Part shown: positions 23,001 to 34,079 of the stretch, in pieces | Numbering within the stretch: position 1 is the first letter of the stretch | Layout: every line of letters begins with the position of its first letter | Assembly (NCBI GenBank): GCA_943736015.1 | Contig: OX031072.1 | Coordinates: 6,103,501 to 6,167,500, forward strand | Source: Tridacna crocea | Taxonomy: Eukaryota > Mollusca > Bivalvia > Cardiida > Cardiidae | Length of the DNA: 64,000 nt | Direction of reading: 5' to 3' | Translations under genes and position numbers: made by a program | The notes under the pieces: model-generated | Databases searched by the model: none | Seen by the model: the letters and a program-made list of their open reading frames with translations, nothing else | Told to the model about the DNA's origin: nothing

Positions 23001-24607
23001 AGTTTAAACATTTAGTTTTAATTTATTCAATATACTAACATCATTCATTTACAACCACATGTATTGCGAAAAGGATTGAAACGAAAGCATCAAAGCTTAT
23101 ATAGTTCCTCTTCCTAAAGAAGTCTGATTTTTTTCCTGATACATGTACTTTCTTTCCGATTACCCCTTATAAATGTATCAACGTATACCATTACGTAACA
23201 CCAATCAAGATACCCGATAGGCGTCTTATCTAACAGTGAGACTCGGTCATCATCGGAGAACTCCGGCACAATGCAAACGATCAGGGAAAAAGAAAGAAAA
23301 TACGATAGTTGCTTTAAAAAAGTGTAAAAAGGGCTAAAAATGTATTTTCTAAATGACTGAAAACTACGCCATATTAAAGAACAATAAATAAGCTTTCTGA
23401 CTTCCCTGAAGATAATTTTGAATTTCCAACAATATTGTGCAGGCTGATTTATGTTTACCGTGTGCTCACAAAACCACTGACTTCTTCTAAAAAATGACGA
23501 AATTATTTTAAACAGAACTGACCTTTTGAACATAAAGGTTAAAAAAATATAATTTGTATACGGTTTGTTTGTTTATGATAGATCAGACGATACCAGTGTG
23601 GTCTGATCTACCAACACACTTTTCCCAGCCTAATATACATGTGCGTACATGTATTTGTGACGACGCTATGCAAAACAATTACAATAAAATGCCGTCTGCT
23701 GACTATGTAATAGCTCTATGCTACAGGTTGGAAATTAATGTTTTCAAAAACATTGTAACAAGAGAAGCCTCTTCATAATATCCTTAACTTTGTGGGTAGC
23801 TATTCAGAAATATATCCTACCGACGTATTTTTACTATTGTGCCATTTTTGTTGATAAATCAATAAAAATATCAGAGATTGAATTCAAAATTATGATGAAA
23901 AGATCAGAGATAAAATTCCAAAGATGCAGTAAACATATGTGCTGTTACATTTCGAGCGTTCGTGTCGCGCTCCTCCCGCGGCTTTAGTCTCGTCATAAGA
24001 AACTTGCACTGCGGATATTTTTCTTTTTTTTTAACTCTTCAGGAGCTGGCAATGTATGACTGCCCCAATATTTAAAGCAGTTGTAGACAACACAATAAAT
24101 ATGGCTCAAATTATTCAATTTGTATCAATTAAGGCATGACAACATTGCTTGAAAAAGAGCAGTTGCTGGTCAAAAGCATATCTATAGCTGACCATAATTT
24201 TTCAAACGCACGTTTTCGGTAAAATTTGAGGTAGATCAAATTGTAAGGTCCTAAAGGAAAACAAATCCTACAAGTTTTGGTACCCCAGTAATTTACAACC
24301 CCAGATATCCCGCAGAGTTGTTTTCCAATAAATTGAAACCCTCTACACTCGAAGCGCGAAATTCGGGTTATAAGTGCAAAGGGTTTGCAGAGATCGCCAG
24401 TCAATATACAATTCCATATGTGATCGATTTCACGGCCAAAAGGGATCAAACTCTCATAATTTAATTGGCTTACATAACGGTCAAATAACAGTTACCGAGT
24501 TTGATTTGCATGATAAAGTTGGCCATGATAACTACAAAGACAATGGAGAAAGAGACAGAGAGAGAGACAGAGAAGGAGAGAGACACAGAGAGAGAGAAAC
24601 ACACAGC

Positions 24608-24651
<44 letters not shown>

Positions 24652-27600
24652 CTGCGAATGCTACGTGTGACGGTGCTAGATATCTGTATTTAAGTTTTCC
24701 ATCCGTTCTAGTCATTAAAGCCGTTCGTATAGAACTAGTCTATAAATATTCATATCGTATCCATAGGATCCACATTATCTGCTCATAAATTTTACAAAAA
24801 TCGTAAAAGTTCAGGCACGAAAGATTTATAGCGAGGAAACGGAATTCAACATGCCCGTTTATTTTCTCTCTACGCGGGGAGAATAACTGCATCACCCGCA
24901 CGGATAAACAAGCGTGGTTGGAAATGGGGGTTTAACGTCGATAAATACCTTGCCAGCCATGCGTTTTTACCTCGTGGCTAAAAGTCCATGCGGGGAAAAA
25001 AAAACCCCAACATATCGGCTTTTTACCCCACGGTAAAATATCCGCATACCCATATATAGAAACGGACATCAGCAATGCTGACGAAATGAATAAACGTTTG
25101 TCTGTTTACTAGCCCGCAAAGCTCAATTGTTAGAGCGTAGGACTCGTGAACGTGATGTTTCGAGTCACTTGAGGGTGTGGGTTAGATCCCAACGGCTTGC
25201 CAACTAAAATTTGACAGTCTTTCGGATGAGACATTAAACCGAGGTCCCGTGTGACGTTGCTTGATATCGAGCACGTAAAAGAACCAGGCGACTTAATCTT
25301 GATGGGTTTTGTCCTGTACTATCCCCCGTAACAATACTTAAAGCCTTCAGGGGGTGTCAACGATAATGGGCAAGCGCTGGCGACGATAAATAAACGCAAG
25401 TTCAATCAATACCAAGGGTAACAACCTACGTCACAGGAAGTGATATCGGACCTGGGCATTTTCATAACTTATTTCCGCCATATTGAAAAGTAAGTACGAT
25501 ATGAAGATAGAATAAGGCCAGCTTGGGTGGATACAAGCGGACTACAAAGACTCTCATGTATTTATCAAAGACATCAGATGAATACATTTATTATTTATGG
25601 ATATGTGGAAACTTTACTCTCCGGTAAAAACAATATCATGTGTTTCCGCATGGACTTCTTTTTTTTTTGGCACGATAAAAACGCATTGTTGGAAATGAGA
25701 CAAGGCAATTTAACTTGCTCGTTTGTTTTGCTCTCTTGGCATTACCATAGAAAGTGTCTGAATGGTGTTACCATCACTACTGACCACCCATGGAAATCGA
25801 CTGACAACCAAGTTTCTATAACTAAAGAAGGAAACTTGAAGAAAAGTGAAACAGAATAAAAGGAAATAATGCAAATAACACAAATGATCAAAGATGCTTA
25901 AGAAAATATCAGCATTGGGGTTCAAAAAATTGACCAGGAAGTGATATTGTCAAAAACTGTTGTTATAAATGTACATTGTAGTACAACTAGATTCCAATGT
26001 ATTCTGTGATTAAACAAACAGTACTGTTGATTATTTCAATATTTTCTGGTCCTTAGTTTAAAAAAATACTAATTAGTGTAAGGAGCAGAGTATGTGACCA
26101 GTCCGAACAGCGAACCATGCGCTAAACGAACTGGAACTACAATCATTGTTGTTTCAAAAAAATTGTAGGTTAACTTATGTTTAAATAAAATGCAGTCTGT
26201 TTTCTTGCATCATTTACAATTCGAGGAAAAAGTAACAATGAGTATCAGGCTAAAAGCCGAAGAGTATCGTACCAGCATGTGAAGGGCAAAATACGCAGCC
26301 CGTACCGGGCCCACCCTCATCGAAACAGGTTTTGTCATAAATTATTATGCGAGGTTTTGGCGACTATGAGATTCTTAGTTATCGTAGTACCTCTAGAAAT
26401 GGAAAAAACAAAAGTTCCAGTGATTGAACAGCTGAGAAATGCAGCTAAGCTACTGACATCATCACGTAATGTCGTCATACCTAGAATTGATCTGATTGTT
26501 TCATACGTAAACGGTTGACCTACATGTATCGGTAGCTTCTAGCTCATATTGTACACAGGTGAATTTCAGAAAAATATTAAATGGCGGCATGTAAACAGGA
26601 ACACGTCAGTTGATCTAAGTCAGTATTGCTGACGTTATGTTCCATATATGAATATGCGGATATCTTATCGTGTTGGTTTTTTTGCGCATGGACTTTTGGC
26701 CGGGCAGTGTTAAGGCATAGTTGGAAATTAGGCAATGAAATTTAACTTGCCCGGTTTTTTTCGCTCTCTGTGAGGAGAAAATCTGCATCACCCGCGCGGG
26801 TAAAAATGCATGGTCAAAAGCGAGGGATTAAGAATTGCTATGGACTCATGCTTGGCTTCCACACCATTGCCAACTTTGAGAAATTATGAGGTGAACAAGG
26901 TGCTCTTTGTGGAGATCGCTTCCTGATCTGCTTATTTTTAGCAAGAGTGTCGTTTTTTTATTACAAACAGCGACAAAAAGGTTTCTATTTCGCATATATT
27001 TGTGTACATCCGATATCTGTAGGTGACATCACCCTTCTGTCTGCTAGACAAGTGCAACAGTCCATATGTATCCATACCTATCTGCATTTAACAGTAATAA
27101 AAGGTAATCTAGGGTAAAGAGCTTGTTTCTGTCTTTCTCTATCCGTGTCAATTCCTACAATTTATTTTAGGCAAGACAAAGTATCTTACCGCACTGATAT
27201 TCGTATTTATGGTCGCCCTGACGTGTGTGTCCGCATGTTGTTGAGGTTATTGTTTTTCTATAAATTCATACAGAAAATGGGACCGCCTAAAATTTCTGAG
27301 GACAACTGTGAATTTTACATGTAACCGACTGTCCCGTAAACTGTGTGTGTGTGCGGCTGAGACAGAGGCCCTTTACTTTAGCTCGGCTAATTCTAAAAAA
27401 GAAGTCAACTGTTTCCAAAGCCTTGTCGTCGCCGGCCTCGTCTTGCAAAAACTTATAAAATATATATCTGTCAGTATTGGAGATATTTCAAATCTGGACA
27501 TGATGCTAACTGTCAAAAGCAAGGGTAGGTAATCATCTGTTTTGACACAGTTTGGTTCTTTTTTCGACTATTCGATGGTTGGCTGAATCTACCATCTGGC

Positions 27601-30600
27601 GGCCAAAAGACTACTTATGAATGATTTGCTTCATCTAGGCATTTTTGTTTTGTTTTTTAGGGGAAAGATGTTTTGTTTTTTGTTATGGAGATTGAATTTT
27701 TGGGCAATGATTATTACTCTAATATTCTACAGAAGGTATTTGGTCTATTTGTTTTGCTATTTGTGAAAAAAATGATCAACTGCTTAAAGCTGATTAAGTG
27801 TACAAATATATCATGATTTTGTAGATTATTGTATGAGAAGTCAACATCTAAACAGGTTAAAATGGACCATTTTACAGAACTTTTGAATGACACTGAATTT
27901 CAGCGATGTTTGTACCAGGTACTTTTTAAAACTCCTGCTTACTGCATTTGTCTGTCGTTGTATTTTCCCTAATCATCATCGTGTTTTTCTTCTTCTACTA
28001 CTTCTACTACTTCTTCTTTTTCATTATCTCCTTTCTGCGAACCTATCTAATTGGCTGTTCGGTTTCGTCTCTCTGCTAATTGCTGTAGTTGATGATGATA
28101 AATATGTATCTTTTTCACAAATAGCGAATTTATGCAATGTAAATCTGAATTAATTATGCAATGTTCTGGAAATAACAACACAACTGTACTTACCACAAAA
28201 GCCGAGACACAATTTAAAAAATTGTTCAGTTTATATGACGGTCTGTAATTGCAAACCCAACAGAGAATATATGGGAAAATTAGAGTTTTTTTAACATCTA
28301 AGAAAGGAAAGATATCTGTAACTGACTCAGAAGACGGCCAAACCTATTTTGCAGGTTTTGGTGAACAACAAAGACGGACCTACCGTATGGAGAGAAATGG
28401 GTTTGGACGATGGTAATTCAAAGTCTTTGCTCTTTTGAGTCTGAGTACATGTGCTCAAGGTCCGCTGTTAAGCCAGACTAATCACTGAAACCCTACAGAT
28501 AAGTCCATAAAATGTTTTCACCATTTAATCTTGTGTAATTTAGATGTCAAGTGATGGCAAGACCTTTAGAAATAACACCCTAATTCCATATCAAAGACGT
28601 TTCTCGCTTGTTCCATTGACACTAACAAACATATGGTAAGAATTCCTTGAACATCAAAATTTGATATTCTTACCTCGACAACTACTGCGAAAAAAGAAAG
28701 AAACCGTTTCTTCTGTATACAATTACCATTGTTCATATATTAGTTTTTTTCGAGCAAATTGGCTGGCAGTGGCTTACCGAATAAACATGTGTATATTTGT
28801 GATCAACCGTATTCATTATCCTCTGTTCATGTGATTTCATTCATACCAAAAGCAGTCCAAAGCCAGCTCATCCGCTACGGAGAAAAATTCTTCCAGATAA
28901 GCTTTTAAAGTGCTGCTTGATGATTTAATCTACAAACCGAAGCTGTGTGATGAGTATTTTTTAAAGACAATATAAGTCAGCGATCTTTTAGAAATTCAGG
29001 CCTTAGACAAATGTTGCGACATTAACATGTAACATACATGAATGTAGGCTAAGACAAGAGTATACGAAATGAGTTGATTATAACAACAATTACACTGAAA
29101 GCAGTAGTATTTATTGAAGAGCAATAAAAATATCGTGCATTAACTGCCTACCTGTCATGGCCTTTTTGGTGATGACCTTTCAGGTCTTACCTTCTTATGT
29201 CAACCATAAAAATTAGTCCTTTGACGACTAACCATTCTTTTGGTTTCGAGTGAAATAGGTCAAAGAACTAACGCAGGTGCGTCATTTATTAGGTAAAAAT
29301 AACGTGCAGATTGAAAAACTATACGAGCCAATTATACAAACAATAGATTCAGAGTTAAATATAAAGGAATTAGCACAATATATTTTATATTTGCCTCATA
29401 TTGCAGATGTAACATGTAACATGGCCCACTTTGTCAAGTCTACATCAAGGATAAATAAGTAAGAGAAAACACCCAAGCAAGAACACGATATCAAACGAGT
29501 TTGATGATATACCCGCGCAGCCGAATCTATCAAACCGTCGTAAAAGCAAAATGCTAACAATTGTCAGATTCTTTCTATCGCATAACTGTTATTTTAATAG
29601 TGTTACAATACTCCTAACAACCATTCCATCCCGTATGTGGATTCACCGGCCTTTGAAGCTCAAATAATAAATAACGGCACTCTGAAATTTTCATTGGTAT
29701 ATCATCGAACATTGTTAATGAAAATAGCACATAGCTGCATCCCATCTTTATCGTATATATTAACTCAAGGTTGGCAAAGGGTTCAGGAATGAATTGTTCA
29801 TAGTTCTCCGACCTTCGAATGTTTCATATCTTTCTGGCAACCGGGCAGTGTCGCTGATCTTATGAATTTTATAAAACGCTATTGCACTTTCCGGATGCAA
29901 CGCCATAATGTCTCAACCTTCATGATCCATGGACCAATTGATATTCATATAAATTTGTTATCAAAAGTTTTTTACCAGTAAATGTTGAATACGCATTTGA
30001 AAAGATGCAAAATGGAAGATGAAAATCGTGATGCTGATTAGATGAAATAAAAAATCAAAGATGTAACAGACGAAATAATATTTTGATAATTTCATAAATT
30101 TATTAACCGAAATTTTTTTTTTTTTTGTTTTAACAAGAGTATTTAGATCGTATACTCGGTATTTCACGATGGAGTTTGTGGCGTCCACGCATGGCAATCC
30201 GAAAAATGTTAGTTTTCTTTTGAAACGGTATCCGAGGATCGTGCAATGAAAATTCTGGTATTCCGTGATAGATAGTTGCGATAGTCTGTGGTAGATCTCA
30301 TGACTGAGACAAGCTCACATCTTAGAAAGATGACTGAGACAAGCTCACATCTTAGAAAGAAGTGTATGTCTTTCATGGAAAATATTTCAAATGAATCTGA
30401 CTCAATTTTCATTCGCGGATTCCAAGCTAGTAATATTATTGATATTTTTTAAGATGAAGAGTTATTTTTTAGGCAGTTTAGATGCATTGAATCATGAAAA
30501 CGTAACTTTTCATAACAAGACTGTTGAAAGAAGGCAGCCTTTATAATATGCTGATTTTATACTTGCATTACTTCTCAAAGACTTGTTACAATTGCTACTA

Positions 30601-31525
30601 AACCTACAGAGGCGATATAGATCTAGTGGTGATTTTTATCTATTTATTTATTTTTTAAAAACGCATGACAAGTATTTCAATGAAAGGTGCCTTTTCAGCC
30701 TAAAATATATGTACATCATAATTTACAAGTTGATACTTTTCATGAAAGGTACATAATAGGATTTCTTTTTTGTCAGATTTCGAGCCTTTGCAGTGCCATA
30801 ACGAATTGGTAGCGTTAGAGAAAACCCTCCTTGATCTCGATAAAAGAGTTCAACGATTTGTGGAAATGTGTAGAGCAACTAAAGAAGAATTAAATCAGAG
30901 AAGAAGTTCTGTTAACAAAGCAGTTATCGGTGGTTCAGTAGCTGGCATTTTCGGTGGAGGTTTGACCATTGCAGGACTGGTACTTGCCCCTGTTACACTC
31001 GGGACTTCCTTGATTCTGACGATATCAGGGGCTTCTCTTAGCATTGCAGCGGGGATAACAGGGGGAACAGCTCGTGGTGTTGAAGCAGTTAAACAGAACA
31101 GTAGCATCAATGAAATAAAGCGCGAACTAGAAGGGATTACCAAACAAGAACAGCAGTTTGAGTCGCATGTAAATGACGTTACATCTATAATCATGGCTTT
31201 CACACAGCAATGTCTTGATGAAAATGTGGAGGTACCTGGAATTAACCTGAGGGGTTTTGGTGCAATTGGATCTGCTTTAAGAACCATAGGAGGTACAGCA
31301 ACTATAGTTACCGGAGTCCTTCGAGTTGGCACAGCTGCATTAGCTGTACCATCCTTTGTCCTAGGTCCTTTGTCAATATTAACTGATATTGGGTTTCTTG
31401 CTGAAGCAGCGCATGATTTACGCACCGGCTCGAAAACAGGGGCAAGTGAAAAATTGCAGGAGAATGCCAAAACAGTTGAAATGAAAATGAATTATTTAAA
31501 TTGCATGTATCGAGGCAACTGTTGA
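19473..31525 (+). CDS. OTU-like/APOL-like fusion gene 1 (five coding exons, 536 aa)
   Basis: Coding exons are 19473-20058, 20758-20881, 27825-27918, 28355-28412 and 30777-31525. All introns have GT/AG ends, the phases join (1, 2, 0, 1), and the summed length of 1611 bases is 537 codons including the stop. Residues 1-195 resemble an OTU fold but lack the catalytic Cys and His. Residues 196-288 are a conserved linker of unknown fold. Residues 289-536 form an apolipoprotein-L-like region: amphipathic helices, a Gly/Ala-rich hydrophobic hairpin (about 336-386) and a second hydrophobic block (about 447-502). No signal peptide is seen, so a cytoplasmic protein that associates with membranes is likely. 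APOL proteins insert into membranes, form channels and act in innate defence in vertebrates; that role here is inference. Gene 2 at 44618-51575 has the same exon layout. An acceptor-like AG at 19459-19460 suggests a 5' UTR exon further upstream. Confidence 0.85.
20155..20222. repeat. Hairpin repeat fragment in intron 1 of gene 1
   Basis: GTCTGCCTGCGCAGTCCGG and GTAGGCAGACGTTAG form a short fold-back related to 15362 and 57883. Confidence 0.45.
20370..20522 (+). repeat. Decayed family A fold-back in intron 1 of gene 1
   Basis: The family right arm is recognisable (AGGGTTCTTAAAACCCGGGA, then TTTGATAAAGGGTAAA). The core has lost most pairing. Confidence 0.45.
20758..20881 (+). CDS. Gene 1 exon 2: linker with STEIR motif
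   Basis: 124 bp between a poly-T tract ending TTTCCAG and the consensus donor TGTGT|GTGAGT. It enters with two bases and leaves with two, encoding KRCLEKIS, RESVSTEIRTQCV and neighbours. The paralogous exon at 46951-47080 conserves RC...IS, STEIR and CV as well as both phases. That conservation is the main reason for calling it. Confidence 0.82.
20882..22549. other. Intron 2 of gene 1, first part
   Basis: A+T-rich, with no exon-like segment on either strand. There is a near-repeat of AATCTATAACGTCTTGAAGT at about 21634 and 21838, which implies a local duplication of about 200 bp. Confidence 0.5.
22550..22740 (-). repeat. Family A fold-back, decayed
   Basis: AAACATTGTGAGAAAAGGAG and CCTACAATGTTTTCTAC arms surround ATACCAATATTCAGTAT at about 22608-22626. 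The inner arm is changed on both sides. Confidence 0.55.
23005..23117 (-). mobile_element. 5'-truncated 3' UTR of the right-edge retrotransposon
   Basis: It matches 61470-61580 closely through CGAAAGCATCAAAGCTTATA and TAGTTCCTCT, and includes TTTATTCAATATA near the tail. The match stops at about 23117, as expected for a target-primed insertion that ended early. It lies in intron 2 of gene 1, opposite to transcription. Confidence 0.7.
23118..24544. other. Intron 2 of gene 1, no exon seen
   Basis: A 139-residue open frame on the minus strand (23114-23533) overlaps the retrotransposon tail and has no recognisable family, so I do not call it. Family A fragments may lie near 23740-23775 and 24070-24175. 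Confidence 0.4.
24545..24650. repeat. (GA)n microsatellite
   Basis: GAGA and GACA runs, uninterrupted GA at about 24612-24649. Confidence 0.92.
24840..25105 (-). repeat. Dispersed repeat (family H), copy 1
   Basis: Contains TTTTCTCTCTACGCGGGGAG, CATCACCCGCACGG and AAGTCCATGCGG. The same words occur inverted or direct at 25600-25760 and 26610-26850. It flanks a SINE. Confidence 0.55.
25112..25405 (+). mobile_element. tRNA-derived SINE, copy 1
   Basis: The head has GCTCAATTGTTAGAGCGTAG (A-box region) and GGGTTAGATCCCAACGG (B-box-like). The body has the TCTTTCGGATGAGACATTAA, CGAGGTCCCGTGTGACG and CACGTAAAAGAACC block that is a conserved SINE centre. The same block occurs on the minus strand at 41795-42055. 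It lies in intron 2 of gene 1. Confidence 0.75.
25600..26850 (+). repeat. Family H repeats, copies 2 and 3
   Basis: Copy 2 is at about 25600-25760 and copy 3 at about 26610-26850, sharing GCATGGACTT, TTGGAAAT.AG and AATTTAACTTGC.CG with each other and, inverted, with 24840-25105. Nothing coding is seen between them. Confidence 0.5.
27825..27918 (+). CDS. Gene 1 exon 3: linker, LYQ end
   Basis: 94 bp, acceptor ATTTTGTAG|A and donor TACCAG|GTACTT. The single first base completes the Val codon opened by exon 2. It encodes LLYEKSTSKQ then FTELLNDTEFQRCLYQ. The partner exon at 48274-48373 encodes FTKLIEDTNLQRCLYK at the same place and phase. The alternative acceptor at 27856 breaks the frame and was rejected. 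Confidence 0.82.
28355..28412 (+). CDS. Gene 1 exon 4: 58-bp micro-exon
   Basis: Acceptor TTTTGCAG|G and donor GATG|GTAATT. It encodes VLVNNKDGPTVWREMGLDD plus one base. The partner at 49767-49824 has the same length, phases and pattern (KDG..W..MG.DD). Confidence 0.85.
28413..30776. other. Intron 4 of gene 1
   Basis: Mostly featureless. A 68-codon open stretch after an AG at about 29259 is in the wrong phase for exon 4 and was not called. Confidence 0.5.
30301..30360. repeat. Exact 30-bp tandem duplication
   Basis: Two identical 30-base units, each starting TGACTGAGACAAGCTCACAT, with no mismatch. This is probably a recent slippage event in intron 4 of gene 1. Confidence 0.95.
30777..31525 (+). 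CDS. Gene 1 exon 5: apolipoprotein-L-like domain
   Basis: Acceptor TTTTTTGTCAG|AT; two bases complete the Asp codon begun in exon 4, then 248 codons and TGA. After an amphipathic N-terminal helix region there is NQRRSSVNKAV, the Gly-rich hydrophobic hairpin with VLAPVTLG, and a C-terminal GFLAEAAHDLRTGSKTGAS block followed by a helix. This order (hydrophobic hairpin with an APxT-type turn, then a late hydrophobic stretch and charged C-terminal helix) is the APOL family layout. Exon 5 of gene 2 is clearly homologous. Confidence 0.88.
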
Positions 31526-32170
31526 ACAGCAGAAAGAATTGTACAGCACCCCATTTAAGTAATGATAATTGACATCTTACCATTTCTAGACAATAACAAA
31601 GTTAATGCGCGTCATCGCTACGTCTTGTCAATGTATATCCTTTTGGCACTTGGAGTTTTGATAATATGTATGTAGATATATACGCAAGATTTCGGAGTAA
31701 TAGACTATTGTCAGCTCCTTTACTTTACCCTTTTGCTGAAATGGAAAAAACACTCACATTCGTATTTAAATTGTGAAGATTTAGAAGAATGTGGCTTGAT
31801 TTTTTTTTACAGACAACAAGTTTAATTTAGTCGAAAGTGTATGTATAGTCTAATTTCATAGATCTATTGAATTTGGATTTTTTTTAAAACATATATATTT
31901 CAGGTTCATATTGATTTTGATTCAGTAAATATACAATTTATTTGAATCTTGTAAAAGATTGATTTATATAAAAGTATATGTGTTGATTGATTTAAAATAC
32001 ATGTATGTATGTAGATTCAGTAAAAGAATACATATATGATTACTTTTACGTGTGTTTAGTATTCTGAAATACTTGCCAAATATCAGGAAAACCCAATGGA
32101 GAACGAGGGCCTGTTTGCTCGAGGTTTTCTCTATAGACTTATTCCCAGTGTATGACGCAGTGCTCCATGT

Positions 32171-32220
<50 letters not shown>

Positions 32221-33093
32221 AGTGGAGAGAGGCTTTCGAAGTACCTCACTATCGAACTTAACGATACACACGTTGTTCAGACCTATCTACAAACAAAACC
32301 ATGGCGTGTGAGGTATGACGAAACGACTTTATGAGGTACTAGGAGTTGGTACCACGTGTGTTGGGGATACATGGATCCGTGGTGATAAGATAAACCGACT
32401 ACCTTAGTTACTGTTGCCAAGGTCTCACAAACAAACGTAGTCAATACATATACAGTATAGCAGATAGGCTACTTAAATCGTGCTGTCATGACTGTTTCTC
32501 TCAATAAAATTCCGGAAAAAGTATTTCAATAATATATTTCTATCGATGATAAAATCTCAGTAAGCAATTTAAAGATGCTTAACTAATTTATATACGGAGA
32601 TGTATTAAAAGGGCGAATTACGGGGGCGACGTACAATGTAACAGATTTACATGTTTAAACAAAAATTTGAATTCCAATTGGAACATATTAAAAACATCAT
32701 CAAATCTCCGTTTTGCCACAGAATAATAGAATAAACGATACTTATTGCTTTCGTTTGACTAGTAAAGTCATCTCAGCATCATACCAAATTTAATAACACT
32801 GTATTACAAACCTTTCGAAAAGTTTATAGAATGTCTGACTCTACAGAGAGATTTAAGTTAATGAAAAATTTTAATATTAGGTTAAGGGGAAAAGGGTTGT
32901 CTGATGGATTATAAAATGTGTTAAGTGTGTTGTCAATTAAGAAAATTGTTAATATCATTGACGGTAGTATATGATATACTGATGACAACGGGTGGTCAAG
33001 TTCATTAGAGCGGCAAATTGCTTTGCTATCAAATACACTTCCTATCAAATTGACAGTTTACCAACACAATCTTTGTGCTAATGTGCAGATGTG
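31526..33093. other. Downstream of gene 1, no gene recognised
   Basis: A+T-rich DNA that must hold the gene 1 3' UTR. The nearest clear AATAAA is at 32503-32508, nearly 1 kb after the stop, so the polyadenylation site is unresolved. It includes a (GA)n tract at 32178-32220. Confidence 0.45.
32178..32220. repeat. (GA)n microsatellite
   Basis: GA run followed by a short G run. Confidence 0.92.
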
Positions 33094-33323
33094 TTAATCC
33101 ATTTAAATTCGTCTTCAAATGACAACATTTTTAGAGAAATCCAAACTCAAATATTTGCAGACAACAAAATAAATGATTCAAAACTTGAAATTTGTTTATG
33201 AAAGAGCGCAAAACACAGTGAGAAAAGGATAGAATGAATGTTACAAGCATTTTCTCCTTTGTTCGCAATGCTTTTAAAAGATTTCTACGGGTCGTTAAAA
33301 CCTGTTATGTGGTAAACGGTTAA
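33094..33323 (+). mobile_element. TTAA fold-back element, family A, diverged
   Basis: Both terminal arms are recognisable (TTAATCCATTTAAATTCGTC start, TGTGGTAAACGGTTAAA end). The core has decayed, with unpaired changes. Confidence 0.6.
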
Positions 33324-33997
33324 AACAGATAAGTCAAGAGAAAAATTTCCAAGTTCCACCAGATCAGAATTTAGACTTTTTTTTTTAAATTGAAATATAC
33401 TCCTAGTGAGGAAGACTACACGTCAAAGTGCTTATTGTAATCAGCAGGTACTTTAAATCCAAGACTAATCATCATGTAATTTGCAATCTGATCTATATCT
33501 ACACATGAGAGATCGTATATACGATCCCAGTACACATTCAGCATATTCTTCATGCACCATGGGTTAAGATCAATGTCAAATTGAAACATTGGTGACAAGT
33601 TACGCGGCCACTTTTTGGATGTGGATAGGTTGTTGAACAAGGTTAGATATTCGAGAAAAAGTATTTTCTTTTTATTAATACTTCATATAGGTCTATTTTT
33701 ACTTTTGTTTTCCAGTTTTCTCTTTCAGGGGGGAAAATTATAGAATACTTTAAATTAATCCATTATCCAGCGCTGATCAGCTCTTTGCATAAGTTCAAAT
33801 TTTCAGTAATCATCACAATTTAAACTTGTCTATAGCCTCTGCGGGATCTCACGTAATCGGTACACGTTCGCAAAGCACATTTTTTAAAGCTTTTTTTTTT
33901 TTTAATTAAAACGTTAAAAACACAAGATAAATAAAGAGAACTGCATTCTTCCAACGTTAACAGTCGTTTATTTGTGAGCCGAAATAGCAGAAATCAA

Positions 33998-34075
33998 GGT
34001 AGGGCATCGGGTAGAATAAATGCGATGTCCTGATTGGTCAAATATCGATTTCCACGGATCCATGTATTGGTGTAT
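33998..34075. repeat. Dispersed repeat, inverted match of 8868-8942
   Basis: ATCGATTTCCACGGATCCAT and GATGTCCTGATTGGTC mirror the left copy. Confidence 0.5.
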
Positions 34076-34079
34076 GTGA

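Noticed and set aside
23114-23533. 139-residue minus-strand frame next to the truncated retrotransposon tail
   Set aside because: Not part of the reverse transcriptase and no recognisable domain. It is interrupted by the insertion boundary.
24374-24715. Arg/Glu-rich and Ser/Leu-rich frames
   Set aside because: They read through a (GA)n microsatellite. The same holds for frames at 32052-32334.
25112-25200. tRNA gene
   Set aside because: Box-like motifs are present, but no intact cloverleaf. The sequence continues into a SINE body shared with another copy.
26279-26518. 79-residue frame in intron 2 of gene 1
   Set aside because: No counterpart in gene 2, wrong splice context, and between repeat copies.
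29259-29462. Possible gene 1 exon with 68 open codons after an AG
   Set aside because: It has no homologous exon in gene 2. Joined in phase to exon 4 it stops after about 12 codons, while exon 4 joins exon 5 perfectly. It could be a rare alternative end, but there is no support.
30895-31470. 191-residue minus-strand open frame
   Set aside because: It is the antisense shadow of the gene 1 APOL-like exon. The same shadow appears at 50849-51442 opposite gene 2, which follows from Gly/Ala codon usage and not from a second gene.
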